DNA from: Flagellimonas marinaquae | Lineage (GTDB): Bacteria; Bacteroidota; Bacteroidia; Flavobacteriales; Flavobacteriaceae | NCBI RefSeq assembly: GCF_023716465.1 | Contig: NZ_CP092415.1 | Coordinates: 3,325,501 to 3,389,500, forward strand | Reading direction: 5' to 3' | DNA length: 64,000 bases | Shown here: piece by piece, positions 1 to 9,436 of the stretch | Layout: every line of letters starts with the position of its first letter | Position numbering within the stretch: position 1 is the first letter of the stretch | Position numbers and translations under genes: made by a program | Notes under the pieces: model-generated | What the model was told of the DNA's origin: nothing | The model's database searches: none | What the model saw: only the letters and a program-made list of their open reading frames with translations

Positions 1-33
1 TTCGTTAAAGTTAAAGGGAAGGAGTGATTAATC

Positions 34-711
34 TTATTTAAGATTTTTGATTCCTTCCTCTAAAAGTTTTTTAGCCTTTTCCAAATATGCCCTTTGGTGG
101 GCGGCCAAACTGTTCGGGTCCTGCACTTCGTCCGGGGACGAGCTTATGGATTTGGATAGTTCTATGAGTTGATCTATGGCCTGTTCGGCAGATTGGAGCT
201 TATCGTCTGCATGTTTATTAAAGACCTTGATCATTTCCATTTCCATGGCTGCCACGGATTGAGACCCATCGGGGCCTTTCTCGACAGATTCATCGGTTGT
301 TATGGTATCATCATCATTGGTAACAACTGGCGAAGAAACACCTAGTGTACATTGGTCCAAAATAGTGATCAATTCGTTGATTTCTCCCAAAGCTTTTTTG
401 GTAAAAAATCTTCCAGCTTCCCAGTCCGCAGGTTCTATGGCTTTGTCCAAGGTTTCCATAGCATCCACGGTCTTGCCCTTAGCCTTGTCGCAAGAACAAT
501 CAGCCATAAAAGCTTCACCTTTTTCAAGAGCGGTCAAAGCTCTTTCGGCATAGTACATCTGATGCTCAAAGTTGGTAGCGTCCATGGCCTTTTTTCCATG
601 GCTCAGTGCATAGGTTACTTTGGAATAGAAATTATCACATTGAAAAGAGTAGGTAGCTTGTATGGCACAAAATACTGCCAAAACTACTAAAACATGGGAT
701 TTGGGAGCCAT
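34..711 (-). CDS. Secreted hypothetical protein
   Basis: Protein of 225 aa that I do not recognise. The first ~22 residues form a Sec signal peptide ending near the YSF segment, so export to the periplasm or surface is likely. The mature part is predicted mostly helical, with cysteines in a CSCDK segment and a QCTLG segment that could form disulfides. A low-complexity Asp/Thr linker around residue 133 separates two helical halves. ATG start at 711. The gene stands alone, divergent from nothing nearby and followed by the window edge. Function unknown. Confidence 0.75.
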   Translation of the reverse strand: MAPKSHVLVVLAVFCAIQATYSFQCDNFYSKVTYALSHGKKAMDATNFEHQMYYAERALTALEKGEAFMADCSCDKAKGKTVDAMETLDKAIEPADWEAGRFFTKKALGEINELITILDQCTLGVSSPVVTNDDDTITTDESVEKGPDGSQSVAAMEMEMIKVFNKHADDKLQSAEQAIDQLIELSKSISSSPDEVQDPNSLAAHQRAYLEKAKKLLEEGIKNLK

Positions 712-779
712 ATTCGAGTCTTGTTATTGGTTAATAGTTTGATGTACTAACGCTAAAAACAGCTTTATATTTTACAATA

Positions 780-1574
780 CTAATATGCTTCGTTCGGATA
801 CCAATCCAATTGGACAACTTCGATACGGGGATTGCCTTGGTTTACCAAGTTTTTAAACTTTTCAACATCACTAACATCCGGTCTGCCCCTATAATGATAT
901 GGATATACCTGATTCGGTTTAAATTCCAACACTGCATTCGCAGCACTTTCCACGGTCATGGTATAGGGGAGATTCATACAAACAAAGGCTTTGTCTATAT
1001 TGTTTAGTGCGCGCATTTCGGGAATATCCTCGGTATCCCCTGAAAAGTAAATACGTTCATCTCCAAAGGTGAACAAATATCCGTTCCCTCTACCTTTTAT
1101 ATGGAAATCCTTCGCTTCTTCCCGTAAATTGTACATGGGAATGGCTTCTACGGAAAAGTTGGCCAATTCTTTGACTTCCCCGTTGACCATGGTATCTGTT
1201 TTTAATGCTAATTCTTGGTCCATTTGTGATTTAACTGACTCTGGGGCAATGATCTGTACACCTTCAAGATTTAACTCGTTTAGCGTGTTCGCATTAAAAT
1301 GGTCACCATGAATATCTGTAATAAAAATTATATCGGGAGATTGCCGACCTTTAAAAGCATCCTTACCACCAACGGGATCTATATAAATAGTTGTATTGTT
1401 CCACTCAATAATGGCGGTAGCATGTTCAATAGGTATTATTTTGGCCGGGGAGTAGGTTTCAGCTTTAATTGTGGTTTCTATTTCTGTGGTTTCTTCTTGT
1501 TTTTCTGCTTTTCCCTTGCAAGCAATAAGAATCAATAACAAGATTGTTGTTGTAAGCGCAATATTTTTTTTCAT
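780..1574 (-). CDS. MBL-fold metallo-hydrolase lipoprotein
   Basis: Metallo-beta-lactamase-fold protein of 264 aa, of the UPF0173/COG2220 type. The N-terminus is a lipoprotein signal with lipobox LIAC (Cys19), so it is probably membrane-anchored in the periplasm. The metal motif reads TDIHGDH at residues 86-92: the His-x-Asp-His part is kept, but the first His of the usual HxHxDH is Asp. Further ligands are probably in the SGDTED segment and the final YHYRG segment. Substrate unknown. It sits head-to-head with the coiled-coil protein gene at 1742. Confidence 0.85.
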   Translation of the reverse strand: MKKNIALTTTILLLILIACKGKAEKQEETTEIETTIKAETYSPAKIIPIEHATAIIEWNNTTIYIDPVGGKDAFKGRQSPDIIFITDIHGDHFNANTLNELNLEGVQIIAPESVKSQMDQELALKTDTMVNGEVKELANFSVEAIPMYNLREEAKDFHIKGRGNGYLFTFGDERIYFSGDTEDIPEMRALNNIDKAFVCMNLPYTMTVESAANAVLEFKPNQVYPYHYRGRPDVSDVEKFKNLVNQGNPRIEVVQLDWYPNEAY

Positions 1575-1741
1575 GATGCAATCTTTTAAATCCTTTTAAA
1601 ATTAAGGGATAATCCGAAGAATCAGAATAATTTATCAAGAATATTTACATCTAAATAATCCAAAGTTACATCCACTGCGTATATAAACCGAACGCGATTG
1701 ATTAAAAACCTTAAACGAAGAATCAATTAAAACAAAAAGTT

Positions 1742-2632
1742 ATGACTGAAACAAAAAATAACAATAACGGATTAAAAGTAATTGCTGGTTTGTTGGGTGT
1801 AGTTCTTTTGGGAACTATTATTTACACCGTAAGTCTTTATCAAGATAAAAAACAAACCACAGAAGCTCTTACCCAGGAGAAAGAATTGGTTGTAGAAGAT
1901 TTGAACAACTTGAAATCTGAGTACGACAAAGCTATTTTGGAAAGCAACGCCACTAACGAGGAGTTGGTTGCAGCAAGAGACAATATCGCAAAATATATTG
2001 ATTCCGTAAGTAGCATGAAAGCCGATATCGCCACACTTTCTCGTTACAGAAGACAAGTAAGTGTTCTTAAGAAAGAAAGAGAGCAATTGTTGAAGCAAGT
2101 GGATTCCTTGACACAATCCAATAGCTTGTTGGCCATGCAAAGAGATAGCACTTTTGCAGAGTTGGAGCAACAAACTGTTTTTAATGATTCATTGATTATC
2201 CAGAACACGCAATTGGCCGATGCTGTTGAAAAAGGTTCTGCACTTAACCTTAACACTATTAGTGTTGACGCTATTAAAGAAAGAAACAGCGGAAAATTGG
2301 TATCTACTTCTAGAGCTAGAGCTACAGATAAATTCAAAGTTTGCTTTACCATTGCGGACAACGTAATTGCTGAAGCTGGCGACAGAGAATTTTATATCGA
2401 AGTTCTTGGTCCACAGGGCAATGTGTTGGGCGAAGGTCTAACAAAAACTACCGAAGAAGGAAGTTCTCTTACTTACAGCAAAGGAACCAATTTCTATTAT
2501 GAGAACGATGCGTTGGATGTATGTGATTACATAAACAAGCCAAGTGGTGATTTCCAAAAAGGAAACTACATGGTAAATGTGTACGACAATAAATTGAAAT
2601 TGTTGGGTACTTCCAGCTTCGAGTTGAAATAA
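1742..2632 (+). CDS. Membrane-anchored coiled-coil protein
   Basis: 296 aa with a short Asn/Lys-rich start, one transmembrane helix at about residues 10-28 (GLKVIAGLLGVVLLGTIIY) and a long coiled coil at about 35-160, rich in Glu, Lys, Leu and Gln. A C-terminal domain of ~110 residues looks beta-rich. This architecture recurs in Flavobacteria as uncharacterised cell-envelope proteins. Topology suggests a short cytoplasmic tail and a periplasmic coiled coil. ATG at 1742. A strong terminator follows. Function unknown. Confidence 0.8.
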   Translation: MTETKNNNNGLKVIAGLLGVVLLGTIIYTVSLYQDKKQTTEALTQEKELVVEDLNNLKSEYDKAILESNATNEELVAARDNIAKYIDSVSSMKADIATLSRYRRQVSVLKKEREQLLKQVDSLTQSNSLLAMQRDSTFAELEQQTVFNDSLIIQNTQLADAVEKGSALNLNTISVDAIKERNSGKLVSTSRARATDKFKVCFTIADNVIAEAGDREFYIEVLGPQGNVLGEGLTKTTEEGSSLTYSKGTNFYYENDALDVCDYINKPSGDFQKGNYMVNVYDNKLKLLGTSSFELK

Positions 2633-2660
2633 GCACACACACTATCACCATTATAAATAA

Positions 2661-2695
2661 AAATGCCCGTCCTGTTTTGGACGGGCATTTTTTAT
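2661..2695. terminator. Rho-independent terminator, bidirectional
   Basis: Perfect 12-bp stem AAATGCCCGTCC / GGACGGGCATTT with a 6-nt TGTTTT loop, flanked by A-rich and T-rich runs on both sides. It separates the converging ends of the coiled-coil gene and fumC. Confidence 0.9.
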
Positions 2696-2715
2696 ATGCT
2701 AAAAAATCGAATGGT

Positions 2716-4113
2716 CTATTTTAAACTTCCGACCATATCTTCCGGTTTTACCCACTCATCGTACTCTTCCGGGCTAACATAGCCAAGGTTTATGGCCTCT
2801 TCTCTTAAAGTTGTACCATTCTTATGTGCCGTGTTGGCTATTTCAGCAGCCTTGTAATAACCAATTTTAGTATTCAAAGCCGTAACCAACATTAAAGAAT
2901 TGTTCAACAGGGTTTTGATCACCTCATGGTTAGGTTCAATTCCAACAGCACAGTTTACATCAAAACTAACACAAGCGTCACCGATCAATTGTGCCGATTG
3001 TAAAATGTTGGCCGCCATTACAGGTTTAAAAACGTTAAGTTCGTAATGTCCTTGTGTGCCACCTACGCTAATAGCAACATCGTTGCCCATTACTTGGGCA
3101 CAGACCATGGTAAGTGCCTCGCACTGGGTTGGGTTTACCTTTCCTGGCATAATGGAACTACCTGGTTCGTTGGCCGGAATTATAATTTCTCCAATTCCAG
3201 AACGAGGACCAGAGGCCATCATACGTATATCGTTGGCAATCTTGTTCAAAGAGACTGCCAATTGTTTTAGAGCGCCATGACTTTCCACAATGGCATCGTG
3301 TGCCGCCAAGGCTTCAAATTTATTTTCTGCAGTTATAAAAGGTTTACCTGTGAATTCGGCAATATATTTTGCCACGACGACATCGTATCCTTTTGGTGTA
3401 TTTAGGCCTGTTCCCACTGCGGTTCCGCCAAGTGCAAGCTCGCTTAAGTGGGCCAATGTATTTTTTAATGCTTTTAAGCCATGGTTCAGTTGGGAAACAT
3501 AACCCGAAAACTCTTGCCCCAAGGTTAGGGGAGTGGCGTCCATTAAGTGGGTTCTACCAATCTTTACCACATCTTTAAATTCTTCGGACTTTTTTTGTAA
3601 AGTATCACGCAGTTGCTCAACTCCCGGAATGGTAACATCCACAATTTTTTTGTAAGCTGCAATGTGCATGCCAGTTGGGAAAGTATCGTTGGAAGATTGG
3701 CTTTTGTTTACATCGTCGTTGGGTTGTATGGTTTTTTCCCCTTCGCCGATTTTTTTACCCGCAATTTCGTGTGCACGGTTGGCGATAACTTCGTTTACGT
3801 TCATGTTGCTCTGTGTTCCAGAGCCTGTTTGCCAAATTACCAGGGGAAATTGGTCATCATGCTTTCCTTCAAGTATTTCATCGCATACTTGCGCGATTAA
3901 ATCTCTCTTTTCTTGGCTCAACACTCCTAGTTCGTGGTTGGCGTAGGCTGCAGCTTTTTTTAAGTAGGCAAAACCATAGACCACATCCAAGGGCATGGAT
4001 GCAGGCGCACCAATTTTAAAGTTGTTTCGGGAACGTTCGGTTTGGGCGCCCCAATATTTATCGGCGGGTACTTTTACCTCGCCCATGGTGTCTTTTTCAA
4101 TCCTGAAACTCAT
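2716..4113 (-). CDS. fumC: Fumarate hydratase class II
   Basis: Catalyses reversible hydration of fumarate to L-malate in the TCA cycle, as a cytoplasmic homotetramer. 465 aa matches the class II (iron-independent) family. The fumarase/aspartase signature [11 protein letters not shown] is at about residues 316-326 and carries the mobile-loop catalytic Ser. The [14 protein letters not shown] segment near residue 100 and the [10 protein letters not shown] segment near 187 are the other two conserved regions. ATG at 4113 follows a TAnnTTTG promoter element about 20 bp upstream. Single-gene unit. Confidence 0.97.
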   Translation of the reverse strand: MSFRIEKDTMGEVKVPADKYWGAQTERSRNNFKIGAPASMPLDVVYGFAYLKKAAAYANHELGVLSQEKRDLIAQVCDEILEGKHDDQFPLVIWQTGSGTQSNMNVNEVIANRAHEIAGKKIGEGEKTIQPNDDVNKSQSSNDTFPTGMHIAAYKKIVDVTIPGVEQLRDTLQKKSEEFKDVVKIGRTHLMDATPLTLGQEFSGYVSQLNHGLKALKNTLAHLSELALGGTAVGTGLNTPKGYDVVVAKYIAEFTGKPFITAENKFEALAAHDAIVESHGALKQLAVSLNKIANDIRMMASGPRSGIGEIIIPANEPGSSIMPGKVNPTQCEALTMVCAQVMGNDVAISVGGTQGHYELNVFKPVMAANILQSAQLIGDACVSFDVNCAVGIEPNHEVIKTLLNNSLMLVTALNTKIGYYKAAEIANTAHKNGTTLREEAINLGYVSPEEYDEWVKPEDMVGSLK

Positions 4114-4132
4114 AGTTAAAAATTTTGTCCTA

Positions 4133-4140
4133 CAAAGGTA
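4133..4140 (-). promoter_or_regulatory. Putative -7 element for fumC
   Basis: Minus-strand TACCTTTG fits the Bacteroidota -7 consensus TAnnTTTG, 19 bp before the fumC ATG. No clear TTTG -33 box was found at the usual distance. Confidence 0.45.
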
Positions 4141-4198
4141 GGATATAGGGGATTTATATGGTAGTTGATTGGAATAATTACACTTTTTTCTCGTACGA

Positions 4199-4231
4199 TT
4201 TGTTTTTTTTCATCAGAAGAAAGTATCTTTG
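4199..4231 (+). promoter_or_regulatory. Putative Bacteroidota-type promoter
   Basis: TTTG at 4199-4202 and TATCTTTG at 4224-4231, separated by 21 bp, resemble the Bacteroidota consensus TTTG-N19-TAnnTTTG. It lies just upstream of the ribosome-binding site of the small membrane protein at 4252. Confidence 0.5.
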
Positions 4232-4251
4232 TTAAAACAAAAGGAGTAAAG

Positions 4252-4425
4252 ATGTTCGAATTTGACCAATATTTAGGTTTTTTAGCTTTTCTAACGATTT
4301 TGACAATAGGTTTTTGGTTAATGATATTCTTATTGACCTTTGTTGTTCCTTACTGGTTGATCGGTAACCTTAGGGAAATGGCCAAAGAAAGAAAAGAGGC
4401 TAAAAGAGCCCAACTAGAAGAATAA
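4252..4425 (+). CDS. Small membrane protein, 57 aa
   Basis: A 57-aa protein starting at ATG 4252 with an AAAGGAG ribosome-binding site 5 nt upstream; the frame is open from 4165 but that longer form lacks a good start. Residues ~8-40 are strongly hydrophobic and could form one or two membrane spans. The C-terminus is a charged amphipathic tail (REMAKERKEAKRAQLEE). Own promoter and terminator suggest a genuine expressed small gene. I do not recognise the family. Confidence 0.7.
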   Translation: MFEFDQYLGFLAFLTILTIGFWLMIFLLTFVVPYWLIGNLREMAKERKEAKRAQLEE

Positions 4426-4436
4426 TATAAACAAAG

Positions 4437-4460
4437 AGAAGCCGTATCGGCTTCTTTTTT
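4437..4460 (+). terminator. Rho-independent terminator
   Basis: Stem AGAAGCCG / CGGCTTCT with a 3-nt TAT loop followed by a T run; ends the 57-aa membrane protein gene. Confidence 0.85.
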
Positions 4461-4550
4461 GTTTTACCCATATTTAATAATTAGCCTTTACTACATTGTA
4501 AGGGCTAATTTTTTGGTCCATATCAACCTGTGGCAAATTCAGTGAAACTA

Positions 4551-4580
4551 AAAAAGCAACCTTATTGGTTGCTTTTTTTT
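4551..4580 (-). terminator. Rho-independent terminator for the TonB receptor
   Basis: Stem AAAAAGCAACC / GGTTGCTTTTT with a TTATT loop, with T runs readable on both strands. It lies about 30 bp past the stop of the receptor gene on the minus strand. Confidence 0.85.
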
Positions 4581-4608
4581 TAATTAGGTATAGGGGAACT
4601 ACGTTGGT

Positions 4609-7098
4609 TTAACCCTGGAATTGGCCTTCCTCATCATCACCGCCATCATTTTGTCTGTCCCGACCGCGCTGGCGTTCCTTTGGTTGATTAAAACGATAGA
4701 TAAAAGATAAGTTTACTTGTCGTTTTCTCCATTGGAACTCACTATCTGAGGTGAAAGTAGGCGTTTCGGTAAAAGATTGTCTTTTTCTTGAATTAAAAAC
4801 GTCGCTCACATTTAAAGATACTGTTGCATTGTCCTTTAAAATATCTTTGCTCAATGCTAAGTTCAAAGAGAACATAGCTTTGCTGTCTGTTTGTGCATTT
4901 TGTCTTGGACCCATGTAAAACGAGTTGGCCTGAAGATCGATTTTGGCAGGTAAAGTGAATTTAGAACTGAACCTGGCAAACCAGCTGGAATTGTCCGTTC
5001 CATACTCAACACCATTGAACTGTCCTTCCGAACTAAAAGTAAAGAAGTTTACACTACCGTTCAGGCGCCACCATTTAAATGGGCTATATATAACGCCAGC
5101 TTCCGCACCAATACGCTCGTTCGTGGATAGATTAATGGGAACCGAACGAATGATCTGTATACCATCGGAGGTTAGCTGCCCCGTTTCTTCTTGGATTCGT
5201 TCAAACGAATTTGTTTCTCTTTGGTAGTAAACGGAGGAAGTGAGGGTCAATTTTTTCCATCTTTTTAAGTAACCAAGATCAAATGCGTTTGCGAATGCCG
5301 GATCTAGATCTGGATTACCTTGAAAGACGTTGGTTCTACTGGATCTTGATGGAAATGGATTAATGAACCATCCCCTTGGTCTGTTTATCCTTCGGTTGTA
5401 CCCCAAGGAAATATTTTCCGTTTTGGATAGTTCGTAGATTAAATTCACGGTTGGGAAAAGCCCCAAATAGTTTTTATCAAAATTTAAATCAACATCTTCC
5501 CCCACAATTTCCTGTAAACCATCAATGTCCACACTGGAATCTACATTGCCCCTTAGTTCCGTGTTTTCCAATCGCAGTCCTAAAAGCACAGATAACTTTC
5601 CATATTTGTTGCCATATTGGGTGTATAGCGCATTTACGTTTTCGTGGTAGGTGAAAACATTGGTAAGATCCTCGTTCATTTCAAACTGACCGGTGCCTTG
5701 GTTTAAGGTATCCAATTGATAATCGCTGACCTGTTTTTCGAAAGTACCTCGGTACCCAGCTTCGAATTGTGCATCGCCCATGGGCAAAACATAATCTATC
5801 TGAGCCAAAATATCGTCTTGGGTCTCTATTTCATATATATTTTCACTTGCCAATAAATCCGTGTTAGGTACTGTATTCGATTCCAATATCTGGGTCAAAA
5901 CATCCTCATCATCATAAGAATATTGAAAATCGGCAGTTAATTCATGCCCATCATCATTGAACTTATTGGTATAATTGAAAGAGAATTGATAACTGTTGTC
6001 GTTCTCCTTTTGATCTTCACTTCTAAAGGTTCTGCTCTCAAGCGTACCATCGTTAAAACGTTGGTTGTCATTCTCGGTCAAATCGTTTTCATCCGACCAT
6101 CTGTAAAAGAAGCTACCGGTAATGGATGATTTTTCGGTAAGAAAGTACTCCATTCCGATGTTAACGCTAATACCATCATCATTCCTGCTAATGTCCCTAT
6201 CCTCCAATATCCTGTCAAAATCACTGGCATCGGTTAGGTATCTGTTATCAAAAAGTCCACCACCCGGTGACTCACGGTGAAAATATCCGATTGTGTTGAA
6301 AATGTTGAACTTTTCTGTTCTGATATTAAAGTTGGATGTAACCCTGGCATTGAAAGGATCACCAATGGTTGTATTGATGGAACCGTTGATCCCAAGGGTC
6401 TTTTCCTTTTTTAGTACAATGTTTAAAATACCTGCCGTACCTTCTGCGTCATATCGGGCCGAAGGACTGGTAATTACTTCCACCTTTTCAATGGCATCGG
6501 CAGGTAATTGTTGTAAAATATCGGTAGATCCAAATCCTGCCAATGCAGATGGTTTTCCGTTGATCAGAATTCGGACATTATCATTGCCACGTAGGCTAAT
6601 GGCTCCTTCTACATCTACAGAAACCGATGGAATGTTGCCCAAGGCATCGCTAACGTTACCTCCACTCGTGGTAATGTCTTTTCCTATGTTATAGACTTTT
6701 TTGTCCAACCGTACTTCTACAGTGGTTTTTTCGCCGACCACTTCTACTTCCGCAAGTTGTGCCACATCAGGGGATAATGATATGGAACCCAAATTAATGG
6801 ACGAGTTATAGGTTTGTCCTTTTAAAGAATAGGATTTATAGGAGATGTATTCCACGCTTATGTTGTAGGTGCCCGGGGTGGCTTCGACTTCAAAATTACC
6901 CGAGAGGTCCGTTATTCCACCGGTAACTTGCTCCGGATTATCCGCATTTTGCAATACGAAGGTGGCATATTCCAGGGGTTGTCCGGAATCGGAATCAATA
7001 ACTTTACCGGTTATTGTGATAGGCTTTTGGTTTTGTTGTGCTGCGCCTTGAAAGATAGACAGGGTCAATAGCAACAACGGGATAAGTATCCTTTGCAT
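4609..7098 (-). CDS. TonB-dependent receptor, carboxypeptidase-regulatory type
   Basis: Outer-membrane receptor of about 829 aa from ATG 7098; an upstream in-frame start would add 13 residues before the signal peptide and is unlikely. Signal peptide ~1-21 ending in AAQQ, then a CarboxypepD_reg-like beta domain (~25-110), a plug (~120-230, with the LRGNDNVRILINGKPS segment) and a large barrel ending in an aromatic strand (VNLSFIYRF). It fits the outer-membrane beta-barrel family (OMP_b-brl_3) common in Flavobacteria, whose ligands are often peptides or unknown. The tail after the last strand is Arg/Asp/Gly/Gln-rich. A 160-aa secreted protein gene lies 101 bp upstream on the same strand. Confidence 0.9.
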   Translation of the reverse strand: MQRILIPLLLLTLSIFQGAAQQNQKPITITGKVIDSDSGQPLEYATFVLQNADNPEQVTGGITDLSGNFEVEATPGTYNISVEYISYKSYSLKGQTYNSSINLGSISLSPDVAQLAEVEVVGEKTTVEVRLDKKVYNIGKDITTSGGNVSDALGNIPSVSVDVEGAISLRGNDNVRILINGKPSALAGFGSTDILQQLPADAIEKVEVITSPSARYDAEGTAGILNIVLKKEKTLGINGSINTTIGDPFNARVTSNFNIRTEKFNIFNTIGYFHRESPGGGLFDNRYLTDASDFDRILEDRDISRNDDGISVNIGMEYFLTEKSSITGSFFYRWSDENDLTENDNQRFNDGTLESRTFRSEDQKENDNSYQFSFNYTNKFNDDGHELTADFQYSYDDEDVLTQILESNTVPNTDLLASENIYEIETQDDILAQIDYVLPMGDAQFEAGYRGTFEKQVSDYQLDTLNQGTGQFEMNEDLTNVFTYHENVNALYTQYGNKYGKLSVLLGLRLENTELRGNVDSSVDIDGLQEIVGEDVDLNFDKNYLGLFPTVNLIYELSKTENISLGYNRRINRPRGWFINPFPSRSSRTNVFQGNPDLDPAFANAFDLGYLKRWKKLTLTSSVYYQRETNSFERIQEETGQLTSDGIQIIRSVPINLSTNERIGAEAGVIYSPFKWWRLNGSVNFFTFSSEGQFNGVEYGTDNSSWFARFSSKFTLPAKIDLQANSFYMGPRQNAQTDSKAMFSLNLALSKDILKDNATVSLNVSDVFNSRKRQSFTETPTFTSDSEFQWRKRQVNLSFIYRFNQPKERQRGRDRQNDGGDDEEGQFQG

Positions 7099-7199
7099 AG
7101 TTTGATTTTTACGCTGCAAATGTGAAAGAAAAAACAAGGGATGCGAAATATTAATCCCCGAACAACGTAAATGATCCTGCGAATGACCTTAACAAATTG

Positions 7200-7682
7200 T
7201 TAATTCTTGCCTTTCTTATTCTTTTTCTTCTTCTTTTTCTTTTTTGGCTTGAATCTGTTTTCTTGAAGTTCCATAAAGGCGTCGTATTTATCCTCGGGAA
7301 GTCCGGCCTTTAATTCAGCCTCTTGGCGTATACGGATTTTTTCAACCTCTTCTTTCATTTTAAGGGGTTCCAGTTCCAAAATCTGAAGTTCTATTCGTTG
7401 CTGCACGGACTGGATCAAAGCTGTACGTACTACGGCTTGCTCAAATGGATCTAGATTAATGGCCTCCGATATGGATGGCATTTGCTCATCTACAATTTCT
7501 TCGGCGGTTAGTGGTGTTTCCTCTTTTTGCGGGGTTGTTGGACCGGCTTGGGGTACAGAGCTCATTCTTCTGCCAAAACGGTTGCCATATGGGGAGCCAT
7601 ATCCATATTGTGCGCTGATATCGTTTATGGCGAACATGCCGACCAACAAGGTCGCAATAAATAGTGAATGGGTACTTTTCAT
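7200..7682 (-). CDS. Secreted protein with poly-lysine tail
   Basis: 160 aa with a signal peptide (~1-24, ending ISAQ). It continues with a Gly/Tyr/Pro-rich segment, a helical middle (~60-130) and a C-terminal tail that is nearly pure lysine. The helical part resembles small periplasmic proteins of the Spy/CpxP-like kind in composition only; no motif confirms this. Same strand as the TonB receptor and probably cotranscribed. Unknown function. Confidence 0.7.
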   Translation of the reverse strand: MKSTHSLFIATLLVGMFAINDISAQYGYGSPYGNRFGRRMSSVPQAGPTTPQKEETPLTAEEIVDEQMPSISEAINLDPFEQAVVRTALIQSVQQRIELQILELEPLKMKEEVEKIRIRQEAELKAGLPEDKYDAFMELQENRFKPKKKKKKKKNKKGKN

Positions 7683-7751
7683 GGGGTAAAGATAGTATTT
7701 TAGGTTTTCTTTGTTTCGATCTACCCTGTTAAATCATGTTGGAAATCAAGC

Positions 7752-8093
7752 TTATAACAGCTTTGATATGTTCTCGGGAGGTCTGCCGACCACAGCTTTT
7801 TTCCCATCGACCACAATGGGTCGTTCAATTAATTTAGGGTAGTTTGCCATCGCGGAGATAACTTCATCATCCGTTAAGTTCCGCCCCCTAAAGTTCTCTT
7901 TCCAAATGGACTCATTTTTTCTAACAAGGTCTATCGGTGCAATGCCCAAATATGAAATCAGGGCTGTTAGTTCTTCCTTGCTGGGAACATCATCTAAATA
8001 TTTGATTACTTCAAAGTCTTTCCCCGACTTTTCCAAAATGGCCAATCCTTCCCTGGATTTTCTACAACGTGGATTATGATAAATTTTGATCAT
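7752..8093 (-). CDS. arsC: ArsC/Spx-family reductase
   Basis: 113 aa, the full length of the thioredoxin-fold ArsC/Spx family. The single catalytic Cys10 is in HNPRCRKS at the start of the fold. The C-terminal region keeps RPIVVDGKKAVVGRPPE, whose Arg and GRPP segment help bind oxyanion in glutaredoxin-linked arsenate reductases. In Flavobacteria this gene is often a lone housekeeping-like copy, so arsenate reduction is the family assignment rather than proven. It starts 35 bp after the prfB stop and is probably cotranscribed with it. Confidence 0.88.
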   Translation of the reverse strand: MIKIYHNPRCRKSREGLAILEKSGKDFEVIKYLDDVPSKEELTALISYLGIAPIDLVRKNESIWKENFRGRNLTDDEVISAMANYPKLIERPIVVDGKKAVVGRPPENISKLL

Positions 8094-8128
8094 ATTTCAA
8101 TATGTTTAAACTAATTGCTGCCGACCGA

Positions 8129-9224
8129 TTATTCTTCTTTTTGTCCCATCATCATTAAATAGGACTTTAAAAATGCATCGATTTCCCCATCCATAACGGC
8201 ATCTACATTTCCGGTTTCCTCGGCCGTTCGAACGTCCTTCACCAATTTATAGGGGTGCATTACATAATTTCGGATTTGCGATCCCCATTCGATCTTCATT
8301 TTTGAAGACTCGATTTCTGCGCGCGCTTCCTGCTTTTTACGAAGTTCGATTTCGTAAAGTTGCGATTTCAACATTTTCATGGCTGTAGCCCTGTTATCGT
8401 GCTGCGATCGAGAATCGGAACAGGAAATTTGGATTCCAGTTGGTTTGTGAACCAATTGAACTTTGGTTTCTACCTTGTTTACATTTTGTCCACCTGCACC
8501 ACTAGATCGTGCTGTGGTTATTTCAATGTCCGAAGGATTTACTTCAATCTCAATGCTGTCGTCCACCAAGGGGTACACATAAACAGAAGCGAAGGAGGTG
8601 TGCCTTTTGGCATTGCTGTCGAAAGGGGAAATGCGGACCAAACGGTGTACTCCGTTCTCACCTTTTAACCAACCAAAGGCATATTCACCCTCTATTTCCA
8701 GGGTAACCGTTTTAATTCCTGCAACATCACCTTCTTGGTAATTGAGTTCTTTTACCTTGTAGCCGTTCTTTTCGGCCCACATTAGGTACATGCGCATGAG
8801 CATAGAAGCCCAATCACAGCTTTCGGTCCCACCAGCGCCCGCGGTAATCTGTAGCACTGCGGTAAGCTCATCGCCCTCATCCGAAAGCATATTTCTAAAT
8901 TCCAATTTTTCAATGGACAATTGTGCTTTTTCGAACTGTTTGTTTACCTCTTCTTCGGTAACTTCTCCGGCCTGCTGAAATTCAATAAACACCTCAAGAT
9001 CACCGACCAATGTTTTGGCCTCTTCGAAGTCTTCTACCCATTTCTTTTTGGATTTGATGGACTGCATTTGTTTTTGGGCTTCTTGCGGATTGTCCCAGAA
9101 ACCTGGAGCAAGGGTTTTTTCCTCTTCGTTCTCTATTTCGATAAGTTTGGCATCGATGTCAAAGATACCTCCTTAACGCACCAAGGCGCTCAATAAGATC
9201 TTTCTGTTGATCTGTGTTTACCAT
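8129..9224 (-). CDS. prfB: Peptide chain release factor 2 with programmed +1 frameshift
   Basis: RF2 terminates translation at UGA and UAA. The gene is read in two frames. It starts at ATG 9224, encodes 21 residues ([21 protein letters not shown]) and reaches an in-frame TGA at 9161-9159. A +1 shift at CTT-TGA continues as DIDAKLIE for 343 more residues, giving 364 aa, the normal RF2 length. The C-terminal frame carries the GGQ motif ([11 protein letters not shown]), which triggers peptide hydrolysis, and an SPF tripeptide (ISPFDSN) for stop-codon recognition. An annotation starting at the internal Met (9067) would lose the N-terminal domain. Confidence 0.97.
9159..9173 (-). promoter_or_regulatory. 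prfB +1 frameshift site
   Basis: Minus strand reads AGGAGG (9173-9168) TAT CTT TGA (9161-9159) C. The internal Shine-Dalgarno, slippery CTT and UGA-C context are the classic autoregulatory RF2 signal: low RF2 slows termination at UGA and favours the shift. Confidence 0.97.
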
Positions 9225-9436
9225 GTAATATATTTTGGGGTAAAAATAAGTTTCTTTCCTCACATGGCCTTATTATAAATGGAATTCTATCGAACAACTT
9301 GTGGTATAGTGTCCGAGCTCATACATTAAATTAAAACGGAAGTTGATTTTTCAATTTATTGGGATAGAATAAGACAGTGCAAACTGTTTTTTAAAAATGA
9401 TTTGCATATTTTTAAGGCAACTAATTCAACCAAATT

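Noticed and set aside
4165..4251. N-terminal extension of the 57-aa membrane protein
   Set aside because: The longer frame lies across the promoter-like element and lacks a ribosome-binding site, while ATG 4252 has a good AAAGGAG.
7099..7137. 13-residue N-terminal extension of the TonB receptor
   Set aside because: It would place a polar segment before the signal peptide; ATG 7098 starts directly at the signal peptide.
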